From assembly GCA_944326335.1 (NCBI GenBank), contig CALVDM010000016.1, forward strand, positions 1-58,742: a stretch of 58,742 bases of DNA, in the 5' to 3' direction. The notes below the pieces were generated by a model. The model saw only the letters and a program-made list of their open reading frames with translations, made no database searches and was not told the origin of the DNA. The stretch comes from an uncultured Bacteroidales bacterium. Its GTDB lineage: Bacteria > Bacteroidota > Bacteroidia > Bacteroidales > UBA932. Positions within the stretch are counted from its first letter, which is position 1. Every line of letters starts with the position of its first letter. The position numbers and the translations under genes were made by a program. Positions 25,355 to 33,785 of the stretch are shown here, piece by piece.

Positions 25355-25888
25355 ATGTTCATATCTCTCATAGGTTTCATGGGATGCGGCAAAAGCTGCG
25401 TCGGAAAGAAGGTCTCGGATGCACTCGGATGCACCCTGACAGACCTTGACTCCTATATCGTGGAGAAAGCCGGGAAAAGCATTCCCGAAATTTTCAGTTC
25501 CTGCGGCGAGCAGGCGTTCAGGCTTCTCGAGAAAGAGTCCCTCGGGGAAATCCTCTCGAAGTCGGGGAGCGGGGATACTGTCATCTCGGCAGGAGGAGGG
25601 ACAGTGATGACACCGGCATGTGCAAGGATGCTGAAGGAAGACACACTGTGCATATATTTGAAAGCCGGCATCGAGACCCTCGTAAGGAATCTCGAGAACG
25701 ATTACGGCTCACGTCCGATGCTGAAGACCGGTCAGGGCACGCTGAAAGAAAGGATAGAGGAACTGATGCGGCAGAGGGAAGCCGTATATGAAAGCACGGC
25801 AGCAATCACAGTCAACATAGACGGAAAGACATTCGGGGAAGTGGCGGATCTGGTCATGGATGCCGTCAGGGAGAAATCCCTCAGATGA
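25355..25888 (+). CDS. aroK: Shikimate kinase
   Basis: The 177-residue P-loop kinase phosphorylates shikimate in aromatic amino acid synthesis. The Walker A motif is GFMGCGKSCVGK (residues 7-18), the substrate-binding aspartate lies in DLDSYIVEKAG, and AGGGTVMTP is the conserved shikimate-binding segment. It is the last gene of the exbB operon and its 3' end overlaps the convergent recJ gene by eight bases. The next pathway enzyme upstream, AroE, is encoded at 54.7 kb. Confidence 0.94.
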   Translation: MFISLIGFMGCGKSCVGKKVSDALGCTLTDLDSYIVEKAGKSIPEIFSSCGEQAFRLLEKESLGEILSKSGSGDTVISAGGGTVMTPACARMLKEDTLCIYLKAGIETLVRNLENDYGSRPMLKTGQGTLKERIEELMRQREAVYESTAAITVNIDGKTFGEVADLVMDAVREKSLR

Positions 25889-27620
25889 AGTCTTCCCTGT
25901 CGTGTATGTCCTTAATCCTGAGCTGTATATTGGCTATGCCCCTGTAATAGTTCTCGACTATGGTATAGCAGATGTCTATCGGATTCCCGTTCTTGATATG
26001 CTCGAAATGCGATGACTTGTTGAAGGCTATCGCCGATATGTGTCTGTACGGCTGTGCCTCCTGTATGAGCTCTAGCTTCAGATGGCCGGCATCGGCTCCG
26101 ACCCTGCGTCCGTTCCCGTTGTCATAGACATTCTCTGTCAGGAACACAGGTGCGCTGTTTCCAGGGCCGAAAGGCTGGAACTGCTTGAGAATCCTCACGA
26201 ATTTCGGGGTTATGCTGTCGAAGTTCAGTTTCGAGTCCACATGTATCACCGGCGTAAGCATCTCCGGCGTGATGCGGCTTCCTATGAACTCCTCAATCCT
26301 CCGGCAGAACTCAGGGAGGTTCTCCTCCTTCAACGTGAGTCCGGCGGCATAGAGATGCCCTCCGAAATTCTCGAGAAGGTCCGCACAGCTCTCTATCGCA
26401 TCATAGAGGTCGAAACCGTGGACACTTCTCGCAGATCCTGTCACCAGACCGTTTGACTGGGACCTGGTGAAGACAATGGTCGGTTTGTAGAAGGCTTCCA
26501 CAAGACGGGATGCCACGATGCCCACGACCCCCTTGTGCCAGGACGGGTCATAGACTATGGTGGTATCCTCGGATGAAAGGCAGGCCCCTGACTGGACCAT
26601 TTCGAGTGCCTGCTGTGTAATCTCGCGGTCTATGCTCTTCCGCTCATTGTTGTATTCGTTTATCTCCGATCCAATGCGCTCGGCTTCAGCCTCGTCCGTT
26701 GCAGTCAGGAGTTCCACGGCGACACGTCCGGACTCCATCCTGCCTGCCGCATTCAGCCTCGGGCCGATTTTGAAAACTATGTCGTCTATCGTGATATGTG
26801 CAGCGTCGAGACCGGAAAGCCGTATCATCGCACTGAGACCCATGCGAGGACTCTCGTTCAGCTGCTTCAATCCGAAATGGGCGAGTATCCTGTTCTCCCC
26901 CACCACCGACACTAGGTCGGACGCGATGCTCACGACGAGCAGGTCGAACAGAGAGAGCAGTGACTCGAAAGGAATCCCGTATGTGGCCGAATAAGCCTGC
27001 ACGAGCTTGAATCCCACACCGCAGCCTGAAAGGTCATCGAAAGGATAGCCGCAATCCGCCCTCTTGGGGTCGAGGACAGCCACGGCGTCCGGAATCTCGT
27101 TCTCCGGAAGATGATGGTCGCAGATTATGAAATCCACACCCTTCGAGTTCGCGTACGCTATCTTGTCGTTGGCCTTGATTCCGCAGTCGAGGGCGATTAC
27201 CAGACCGAAACCGCGGTCCGCAGCCCAGTCTATGCCCTTGAAAGAAATCCCGTAACCCTCGTCGTACCTGTCAGGAATGTAGAAATCCACATTTGGGGTG
27301 AGCTTCTTGAGAAAAGAATACACAAGGGCGACAGCCGTGGTGCCGTCGACGTCATAGTCCCCGTAGACAAGTATCGGGGTCCCCTCCTCTATCGCCTTGC
27401 GGATACGCAGGACAGCCTTGTCCATGTCTTTCATGAGGAAAGGGTCGTGCAGGTTCTTCAGGTCCGGGCGGAAAAATGCCCTGGCCTCGGAAAATGTACT
27501 TATGCCCCGGTGGACAAGAAGCTCGGCCAGGACAGAATCGATGCCCAGCTCCGACGCAAGCCGGCTGACCACTTCCGGGTCAGCCGGCTCTTTCATTATC
27601 CACTTCCTATCTTTGACCAT
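25881..27620 (-). CDS. recJ: Single-stranded-DNA exonuclease RecJ
   Basis: The 579-residue DHH-family nuclease degrades 5' ssDNA ends in repair and recombination. Metal-binding motifs include VYGDYDVDGTTA, ALDCGIKAND and CDHHLPE; the DHHA1 domain has GSARSVHGFDLYDAI and FGGHLYAAGLT; the OB fold closes the protein. The ATG at 27620 keeps a tryptophan (KW) found near the start of Bacteroidales RecJ proteins. It lies only five bases after a -7 promoter box, so the message may be nearly leaderless. Confidence 0.96.
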   Translation of the reverse strand: MVKDRKWIMKEPADPEVVSRLASELGIDSVLAELLVHRGISTFSEARAFFRPDLKNLHDPFLMKDMDKAVLRIRKAIEEGTPILVYGDYDVDGTTAVALVYSFLKKLTPNVDFYIPDRYDEGYGISFKGIDWAADRGFGLVIALDCGIKANDKIAYANSKGVDFIICDHHLPENEIPDAVAVLDPKRADCGYPFDDLSGCGVGFKLVQAYSATYGIPFESLLSLFDLLVVSIASDLVSVVGENRILAHFGLKQLNESPRMGLSAMIRLSGLDAAHITIDDIVFKIGPRLNAAGRMESGRVAVELLTATDEAEAERIGSEINEYNNERKSIDREITQQALEMVQSGACLSSEDTTIVYDPSWHKGVVGIVASRLVEAFYKPTIVFTRSQSNGLVTGSARSVHGFDLYDAIESCADLLENFGGHLYAAGLTLKEENLPEFCRRIEEFIGSRITPEMLTPVIHVDSKLNFDSITPKFVRILKQFQPFGPGNSAPVFLTENVYDNGNGRRVGADAGHLKLELIQEAQPYRHISAIAFNKSSHFEHIKNGNPIDICYTIVENYYRGIANIQLRIKDIHDREDFI

Positions 27621-27625
27621 ATATA

Positions 27626-27633
27626 CAAAGATA
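27626..27633 (-). promoter_or_regulatory. -7 promoter box of recJ
   Basis: TATCTTTG on the minus strand ends five bases before the recJ ATG. No TTTG is seen 19-21 bases upstream, so the -33 box is weak or absent. Confidence 0.55.
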
Positions 27634-27679
27634 GGGAATTATTTGAAATTTTGTTACGGTTTTCGACAATGACGCAGAG

Positions 27680-28846
27680 CTATTTCAAACCCATGCTCCT
27701 TGCGATTCCGAGCTGGAGTCCCCTGAGCTCCGCGATACCCTTCATCCTGCCGTAGTAGGAATACCCCGGATTGGTCTTGCGGCAAAGGTCATCGCACATC
27801 TGATGCCCGTGGTCCGGACGCACCGGAATCGAAACCTTCCTGCGCTGCTGGACTTCGAGCAGGGCCTTCATCATGCCGTACATGTCCACGTCTCCCTCGA
27901 GATGGTTCGCCTCGTAGAAATTCCCTTCCGCATCGCGCCTGGTGCTCCGCAGATGCACGAAGCCGACCCTGTCCCCGAACTCATACATCATGGAGACCAT
28001 GTCATTGTCCGCACGCACACCGAAAGAGCCTGTGCACAGGCACAGTCCGTTGGATATGTTCGGCACCGCCTCTATCAGCTTCCTGAAATCCTCGGCAGTG
28101 GAAAGGATGCGCGGAAGTCCGAGAATCGGATAAGGCGGGTCGTCAGGATGGATGACCATCTCCACGCCGCATTCGTCGGCTACAGGGCACACCTCCCTGA
28201 GGAAGTATATCAGATTGGAGCGGAGCTGCTCCGCATCCACACCGTCGTACCGCGCAAGAGCCTCACGGAACTGGTCGAGAGTGAAACTTTCCTCGCTGCC
28301 CGGAAGGCCTGCGATGATGTTCCTCGTGATAAGTTCCTTTTCAGCATCATCCATCTTCCTGAAGCGCGCCTCAGCCTTTGCGACATCTTCTTCGGAGTAC
28401 TCCTTGCGGGCCCCTTCCCTCTTGAGGATGAACAGGTCGAATGCCATGAAGGCAGCCCTTTCGAAACGCAGTCCCCTGGAACCGTCGGCCATCCTGTATG
28501 AAAGATCTGTCCTTGTCCAGTCGAGAACCGGCATGAAGTTGTATGTCACGCATTTTATGCCGCATTCGGCAAGATTGCGTATTGACTGCTTGTAATTGTC
28601 GATATATTTCCGGAAATCTCCTGTCTGGGTCTTGATGTGCTCGTGTACAGGGACACTTTCTACGACACTCCACACGAGACCTGCATCGGCAATCATCTTC
28701 TGCCGCCTGCTTATCTCGTCGACAGTCCAGACTTCACCGTTAGGAATGTGGTGCAGCGCATGGACGATATCAGTAACTCCGGCCTGTCTTATAAAATCGA
28801 GGCTGACGGGGTCGTCCGGACCGTACCAGCGCCAGCTTTCTTTCAT
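27680..28846 (-). CDS. uxuA: Mannonate dehydratase
   Basis: The 388-residue enzyme removes water from D-mannonate to give 2-keto-3-deoxygluconate in glucuronate breakdown. Family marks include [33 protein letters not shown], the metal-ligand stretch [28 protein letters not shown] and VRPDHGHQM. The ATG at 28846 (MKESW) fits the family start better than that at 28855. The SDR oxidoreductase gene lies 48 bases upstream on the same strand and would supply its substrate. Confidence 0.95.
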   Translation of the reverse strand: MKESWRWYGPDDPVSLDFIRQAGVTDIVHALHHIPNGEVWTVDEISRRQKMIADAGLVWSVVESVPVHEHIKTQTGDFRKYIDNYKQSIRNLAECGIKCVTYNFMPVLDWTRTDLSYRMADGSRGLRFERAAFMAFDLFILKREGARKEYSEEDVAKAEARFRKMDDAEKELITRNIIAGLPGSEESFTLDQFREALARYDGVDAEQLRSNLIYFLREVCPVADECGVEMVIHPDDPPYPILGLPRILSTAEDFRKLIEAVPNISNGLCLCTGSFGVRADNDMVSMMYEFGDRVGFVHLRSTRRDAEGNFYEANHLEGDVDMYGMMKALLEVQQRRKVSIPVRPDHGHQMCDDLCRKTNPGYSYYGRMKGIAELRGLQLGIARSMGLK

Positions 28847-28893
28847 CAGATACATGACATTATGATTGTTTGCTGGTTAAAGACTTGTCTGAA

Positions 28894-29712
28894 TCAGATG
28901 GAGAAGGCGTCAAAACCTCCGTCCACAACCGCCACAGTGCCTGTCACGGTCTTTGAGGCATCGGATGCGAGCCAATGGAGCGTACCGAGCAGTTCTTCCG
29001 GCTCAAGGAACCTCTTGATAGGGGTATGGGCGAGAATGGTGTGCGAACGGTCTGTGAGACTTCCGTCAGGGTTGGTGAGAAGGGTGCGGTTCTGGTTCGT
29101 GAGAAGGAATCCCGGAGCAATCGCATTCACCCTGATGCCTTCGCCGAACTTCATGGCGAGTTCAGCACAGAGATACTTGGTCCAGTTTGCGACGGCAGCC
29201 TTTGCAACGCCATATCCGGCAACCCTCGTAAGCGGCCTGAGGGCGGATTCGCTCGCGAAATTGATTATCGAGCCTGTCTTCTGCTCCGCCATAGCCTTTG
29301 CGAACACCATCGTAGGGATTATAGTACCGAACAGGTTGAGCTCGGTGACCTTCTTGACAGCCTCGACATCCAGGTCGAAGATGGTCTTGTCCGGCGGTAC
29401 GGTCGCCGAAGCCATGTTTCCTCCGGCAGCGTTCAACAGGATGTCTATCCTGCCGTATTTCTCCATTATTCCTGCATAGTTATCTTCGAGCACAGTCTTG
29501 TCGAGGACATTGGTCGGGAAGAAGACAGCCTCACCTCCTTCTGCCTTTATTTCAGAGATAATGCGTTCAGCAAGCTCAGCAGTACGTTCAAGGTCGAGAA
29601 GCACGACTTTGGAGCCCTGAGATGCGAAATATTTGACAATTGAGGTTCCGAGAATCCCGCAGGCTCCTGTCATCACAGCCACCTTGCCGGAGATATTGAA
29701 CAAATTTTCCAT
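28894..29712 (-). CDS. SDR-family oxidoreductase, probably D-mannonate oxidoreductase (fructuronate reductase)
   Basis: The 272-residue short-chain dehydrogenase has the NAD(P) loop TGACGILG (residues 15-22), NAAGGN, and the catalytic serine and Y-x-x-x-K (ASESALRPL, YGVAK). SDR proteins next to uxuA replace the classical UxuB and interconvert D-fructuronate and D-mannonate. The context fits exactly: uxuA downstream and a divergent LacI-type regulator. The substrate is inferred from this neighbourhood. Confidence 0.85.
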   Translation of the reverse strand: MENLFNISGKVAVMTGACGILGTSIVKYFASQGSKVVLLDLERTAELAERIISEIKAEGGEAVFFPTNVLDKTVLEDNYAGIMEKYGRIDILLNAAGGNMASATVPPDKTIFDLDVEAVKKVTELNLFGTIIPTMVFAKAMAEQKTGSIINFASESALRPLTRVAGYGVAKAAVANWTKYLCAELAMKFGEGIRVNAIAPGFLLTNQNRTLLTNPDGSLTDRSHTILAHTPIKRFLEPEELLGTLHWLASDASKTVTGTVAVVDGGFDAFSI

Positions 29713-29749
29713 AACAGACAGATATGTTTTATATTGTTAATCAGTTTTC

Positions 29750-29761
29750 GTGTACGTCCAC
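29750..29761. promoter_or_regulatory. Candidate LacI-type operator
   Basis: GTGTACGTCCAC is a dyad (GTG-n-ACGT-n-CAC) with the central CG typical of LacI-family sites. It overlaps the minus-strand -7 box of the SDR gene by one base and lies just upstream of the regulator's own promoter. This is inference from position and symmetry. Confidence 0.35.
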
Positions 29762-29791
29762 AAAAGTAGGGATTATTTTGGATTTTACAAT
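29761..29791 (-). promoter_or_regulatory. Promoter of the SDR-uxuA pair
   Basis: On the minus strand ATTG (29791-29788), 19 bases and TACTTTTG (29768-29761). It overlaps the divergent promoter of the regulator gene, so one bound protein could affect both. Confidence 0.6.
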
Positions 29792-29808
29792 AAAAAACAC
29801 AATATTTG
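29777..29808 (+). promoter_or_regulatory. Promoter of the LacI-type regulator gene
   Basis: TTTG (29777-29780), 20 bases and AATATTTG (29801-29808), one mismatch to the consensus. AAGGAG precedes the ATG at 29828. Confidence 0.6.
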
Positions 29809-29827
29809 TTCAAAATCAGAAGGAGCG

Positions 29828-30895
29828 ATGGCAAAGCAGGTAAAGATAAAGGACATAGCAAAGATGGCCGGAGTCTCTCCGGGAACAGTGGACAGGATTC
29901 TGCACAACAGGGGTAACGTGTCGCAGGCAAGCAGGACAGCAGTAGAAAGGGCGCTTGCGGAGACAGGCTACAGATACAACATCCACACATCGGCCGTTTC
30001 CCTGAAGAAAAGCTACAAGATAGTGATTGCCATACCGACGGCCGTGAAGGGTGAATACTGGGGGTCCGTGCTGAGCGGAATAGAACATGCCCTCGAAGAG
30101 TATTCCGACATCACGATAAAGTGCGAATACGCGTTCTACAACCAGTTCGACATATTTTCCTGTCGCAACTCTTTCGACAGCATACTCGACATGGAGCCGA
30201 GCGCAGTGATAATAGGTGCGACCTTCGTGTCCGAGACAATCCTCCTCTGCTCGAGGCTCGACAGTCTCGGAATCCCGTATGCCTTTATCGATTCCGTGAT
30301 TGAAGGGACCAGCCCGGCTGTGACGTATTCATCGGACCAGAACGCCTGCGGCAGGATTGTGGGAAGGCTCCTCGACCTGTTTACAGGAAAAGATGCAGGG
30401 ATTGCGGTCTTCGGTTCAAGACGAATCGGGAACGAAAGGGCCAACAACTCCATGGGCAGGATGTCCGGGATGCTCCAGTATTTCGGGAGTATCGGGAACG
30501 GCAGGGAAATAAGGGAATCCAAAATTTCGGTGGCGGACCCGGAAGAGTCAGAGAAAGACATAATCCGCTTCCTTGACAGCAATCCTGACGTCGGCGGTAT
30601 CGCCGTGCTCAACTCACGCGGCTACATCGTGGCCGACACCCTTGCCAGCCACGGCATAACCGGAATACGCATCATATCCTTCGACCTGACGGTGAACAAC
30701 ATGCGATGCATCCAGAACGGGACCATCTCCGCCATAATATGCCAGAGACCGGAACTCCAGGGATTCCATGCAGTCAAGGCCATAATCCGCACCCTGCTGT
30801 ACAATCTGAAGGAGAAGAACGAGCATCACATCATGCCTACCGACATAATCATAAAGGAGAATCTCCCGCAGTACCGGGAAATCTACAACGAATAG
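29828..30895 (+). CDS. LacI-family transcriptional regulator
   Basis: The 355-residue protein starts with a LacI helix-turn-helix (VKIKDIAKMAGVSPGTVDRI, then LHNRGNVS) and a hinge, followed by a periplasmic-binding-like domain. It most likely senses a hexuronate intermediate and controls the divergent SDR-uxuA genes. Two features differ from the textbook form: the recognition helix reads SPGTVDRIL rather than the common S-x-x-T-V-S-R-x-L, a variant seen in sugar-binding Bacteroidota regulators, and the ligand domain is of the Peripla_BP_4-like subtype. The ATG at 29828 has an SD sequence. Its 3' end overlaps the convergent GH3 gene by 13 bases. Confidence 0.9.
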   Translation: MAKQVKIKDIAKMAGVSPGTVDRILHNRGNVSQASRTAVERALAETGYRYNIHTSAVSLKKSYKIVIAIPTAVKGEYWGSVLSGIEHALEEYSDITIKCEYAFYNQFDIFSCRNSFDSILDMEPSAVIIGATFVSETILLCSRLDSLGIPYAFIDSVIEGTSPAVTYSSDQNACGRIVGRLLDLFTGKDAGIAVFGSRRIGNERANNSMGRMSGMLQYFGSIGNGREIRESKISVADPEESEKDIIRFLDSNPDVGGIAVLNSRGYIVADTLASHGITGIRIISFDLTVNNMRCIQNGTISAIICQRPELQGFHAVKAIIRTLLYNLKEKNEHHIMPTDIIIKENLPQYREIYNE

Positions 30896-33666
30896 GCCTC
30901 GAGCACTCCGCTTCCGGAAGTCACGGACACCTTCACCTCGCTTGCCTTCACGGCCGGGAACCTGCATTCGGCGACCCCTTCCCGGCCAGAGCCGGAGAAT
31001 ACCGGGATGAACTGCCCTCCCCCGTCGGTCACAAGTATCTCGAATGTACATTCCGAACCTTCTCCCCACTTCAGGCTGAGGCTGTCTATCATTGGAGAAT
31101 CACCCGGCACAAACGTGAATTCGTCACCTCTCGACATGTCGGCCGGAAGCCCTGCGACGGAGCTTTCAGCAGCCCCTCCGTCAACGGAACTGCCGCCAGG
31201 GGCCATGACCGTGAGCCTTCCGGTGAGCCGGATGTCCGAGGAAGATGCACCTATCATTATATCGAAATCGCCCGGTTCCACAACCCTGTCCATATTCCTG
31301 TCCAGCAGGGACAGGGCATCGGGACCGAGCTTCATGCTCAGACGGCGGGTCTGCCCGGGAGCGAGGTGTATCCTCTCGAATCCCCTGAGCATTTTCTCAT
31401 AGACCGTCAGAGAACTGAGGCAATCGTGGACATAAAGCTGGACCACCTCGTCTCCCGCCATGTCCCCCGTGTTGGTGACATCGAATTCCACGGTCACGGA
31501 ATCACCGGGCATTATCCTGTCCTGTGAAAGTTTCAGCCCGGAATACTCGAATGTGGTGTAGCTCAGGCCGTAGCCGAAGTCGTACAACGCTCCGTTGATT
31601 CGGCTCTGGTCTCCGTCAGGCCCCGGCTTCTTTCCGCCATCAACCTGGGAATTAGGCTTGTAAGGGAAATTGAACGGAATCTGGCCGACTGTCTTCGGGA
31701 ATGTCACCGTCAGCTTGCCTCCCGGGTTGTAATCCCCGCAGATGACCTCAGCTATGGCCTGCCCTCCGTGCGCACCCGGATACCATGCTTCTATGATGGC
31801 ATCGGCATTTGCGTCGGCCCAGTTGACCGAAAGCGGGCGTCCGTTGATGAGCACCACAACCATAGGAGTCCCGGTGGCCTTGACAGCCATCAGCAGGTCA
31901 TTCTGGAAACCGGGGAGTTCAAGACTCGTACGGCTCTTGTTCTCTCCGCAGGTCCTCTGTCCTCCCCCGACAACGACTATCGCCACATCGCTCTGCTCCG
32001 CTGCGGAAACTGCCTCATCAATCATGGCCTTGTCCTCCGGACGCATCTCGACCGGCATTATCTCGGAAAGGGGCCACGTGTAGTCCACAAGGTCGCAACC
32101 TTTGGCGTACACGACATCCGCCTTGCCTTCCAGACGCGCCTCAAGCCCTGCCAGCACGGAGGTCACCTCTGTCGCAAGAGGGCCGTAATGAGTCAGCGCA
32201 TACGATGTCTCGTCGGCATTCGGGCCTATCACCGCCACCTTGTCCAGCTTTTCAGGGTCGAGCGGAAGAGTCCTTCCGGCATTCTTGAGGAGCACTATCG
32301 ACTCCCTTGAGGCCTGCAGGGCCACAAGGTTGTTTTCAGGAGAATCCACCTCCTCGTCGGCAGCCTTGTAGTCTCTCTGATAAGGGTCGTCGAAGAGCCC
32401 GACGATGAATTTGACACGCAGTATGTCCCTGACCCTGTCGTCTATCACGGACATGGGCACAGCCCCCTCCTCCACGAGTTCACGCAGAGGAAGCACATAA
32501 CTGTCCGGAGAACGGAACGTACACCTGACATTCAGGCCGGCCATGACGCTCTGCCTTACGGCTTCCTTCATGTCTGCCGCCACATGGTGCTTGGAATAGA
32601 GATATTCAACCGCATCGCTGTCCGACACCACATACCCGCGGAATCCGAAATCGTTGCGAAGCCGTTCAGTAAGCCAGTATGCGCTGCCCTGGACCGGTTC
32701 CCCGTCGTAATCGTTGTAGGAACTCATGACACCGAGCAGTCCGGCCCGGCCTATCACCTCCCGCCATGGATAAAGATGTATGTTCTCCACTTCGTGAGGG
32801 GCAATCTGAGGGTCGACCCTGGCCATGCCTTCCCTCGCACCCTTGTTGTTCGAGTACACGGCGAAATGCTTTCCTGTCGCAGCCACCTGGAAATCAGTCT
32901 GCAGACCGGAAGTCATGGCCACGCCAAGCTCGGCGACAAGATAAGGGTCCTCCCCGTAGATTTCCTCGTATCTGCCCCATCTCTGGTCCCTTCCCACATC
33001 GAGGATTGGAGCATAGATATTGGTATAGCCGAGAAGACGTCCTTCCCTGCCTGTTATGTAGCCCACCTTCTTCAAGAGCTCTCTGTTCCAGGTATGTCCG
33101 AGACCGAGCTGTGTCGGGAAATTTGTAGCCTTGTACGATTCCACTCCCCTTATGCCTTCATTGGTGAAATCCACCGGTATCCCGAGCCTTGTCTCCTCCA
33201 CAAAGAATTTCTGGACCTGGTTCAGCGCCCAGGCATGGCGCGATGCCGGCCACACGTTGGGATTGTCCGTAAGAGGTACGCCCCAGCCCCTGAAACTGTT
33301 GAGATGTTCGTCGATGGCACCTATGCCGTCTTTCCAGAGCTTCTCCTTCCATTCAGGAGTTGGCAGGTCGTCCTGGAGCACCCTCCTGTAGCCGTAGAGC
33401 GTGACCATCTGACAGGTCTTCTCCTCCAGGTTCATCTGCGAGAGCAGGTCTTCCACACGTGCATCTATGTCAGCCTCGGGGTTTTCGTACACATCCATGC
33501 GGCCGTTCTTGTTGAAATCAATCCAGCCCTTTCTGTAGATAGGGTTGTCTCCAAGTTCGAATTTCTTGACCTTCTGCCCCGGCTCCGGGACCTTTGCGCT
33601 TGAAACATACGGATTTGCGGCACATAGGATAACTAATGTCGCCACGACTGGGAGGATTCTTTTCAT
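30883..33666 (-). CDS. bglX: Secreted GH3-family beta-glycosidase (BglX-like)
   Basis: The 927-residue enzyme has a signal peptide (MKRILPVVATLVILCAANPY), a GH3 TIM barrel with the nucleophile D349 in YVVSDSDAVEYL, a GH3 C-terminal domain, and a fibronectin-III-like domain (SVTVEFDVTNTGDMAGDEVV). Close to the start of the mature protein a calcium-loop-like segment DFNKNGRMDVYE (50-61) precedes the barrel. After about residue 790 an extra domain of roughly 130 residues follows, rich in S, G and V, possibly carbohydrate-binding. It probably releases sugars from plant or host glycans in the periplasm; whether the sugar is glucose or a uronate-bearing one is unclear. Confidence 0.92.
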   Translation of the reverse strand: MKRILPVVATLVILCAANPYVSSAKVPEPGQKVKKFELGDNPIYRKGWIDFNKNGRMDVYENPEADIDARVEDLLSQMNLEEKTCQMVTLYGYRRVLQDDLPTPEWKEKLWKDGIGAIDEHLNSFRGWGVPLTDNPNVWPASRHAWALNQVQKFFVEETRLGIPVDFTNEGIRGVESYKATNFPTQLGLGHTWNRELLKKVGYITGREGRLLGYTNIYAPILDVGRDQRWGRYEEIYGEDPYLVAELGVAMTSGLQTDFQVAATGKHFAVYSNNKGAREGMARVDPQIAPHEVENIHLYPWREVIGRAGLLGVMSSYNDYDGEPVQGSAYWLTERLRNDFGFRGYVVSDSDAVEYLYSKHHVAADMKEAVRQSVMAGLNVRCTFRSPDSYVLPLRELVEEGAVPMSVIDDRVRDILRVKFIVGLFDDPYQRDYKAADEEVDSPENNLVALQASRESIVLLKNAGRTLPLDPEKLDKVAVIGPNADETSYALTHYGPLATEVTSVLAGLEARLEGKADVVYAKGCDLVDYTWPLSEIMPVEMRPEDKAMIDEAVSAAEQSDVAIVVVGGGQRTCGENKSRTSLELPGFQNDLLMAVKATGTPMVVVLINGRPLSVNWADANADAIIEAWYPGAHGGQAIAEVICGDYNPGGKLTVTFPKTVGQIPFNFPYKPNSQVDGGKKPGPDGDQSRINGALYDFGYGLSYTTFEYSGLKLSQDRIMPGDSVTVEFDVTNTGDMAGDEVVQLYVHDCLSSLTVYEKMLRGFERIHLAPGQTRRLSMKLGPDALSLLDRNMDRVVEPGDFDIMIGASSSDIRLTGRLTVMAPGGSSVDGGAAESSVAGLPADMSRGDEFTFVPGDSPMIDSLSLKWGEGSECTFEILVTDGGGQFIPVFSGSGREGVAECRFPAVKASEVKVSVTSGSGVLEAYSL

Positions 33667-33721
33667 ATATGGGTATCGTTGATTATTTCCGGCGGTTGCG
33701 GTCGCAGACCGTGTACGTACC

Positions 33722-33752
33722 CAAAGGTAAGAAAAAAAATTTTTATGTGCAA
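33722..33752 (-). promoter_or_regulatory. Promoter of the GH3 gene
   Basis: On the minus strand TTGC (33752-33749), 19 bases and TACCTTTG (33729-33722). This gives a leader of about 50 bases for the ATG at 33666. Confidence 0.6.
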
Positions 33753-33753
33753 G

Positions 33754-33785
33754 AAAAAAGGAACAGGCTCATTCGAGCTTGTTCC
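33754..33785 (-). terminator. Terminator overlapping the rng stop codon
   Basis: GGAACAAGCTC and GAGCCTGTTCC pair on the minus strand and are followed by TTTTTTC. The stem contains the rng stop codon (33771-33769), so translation and termination signals share bases. Confidence 0.75.
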
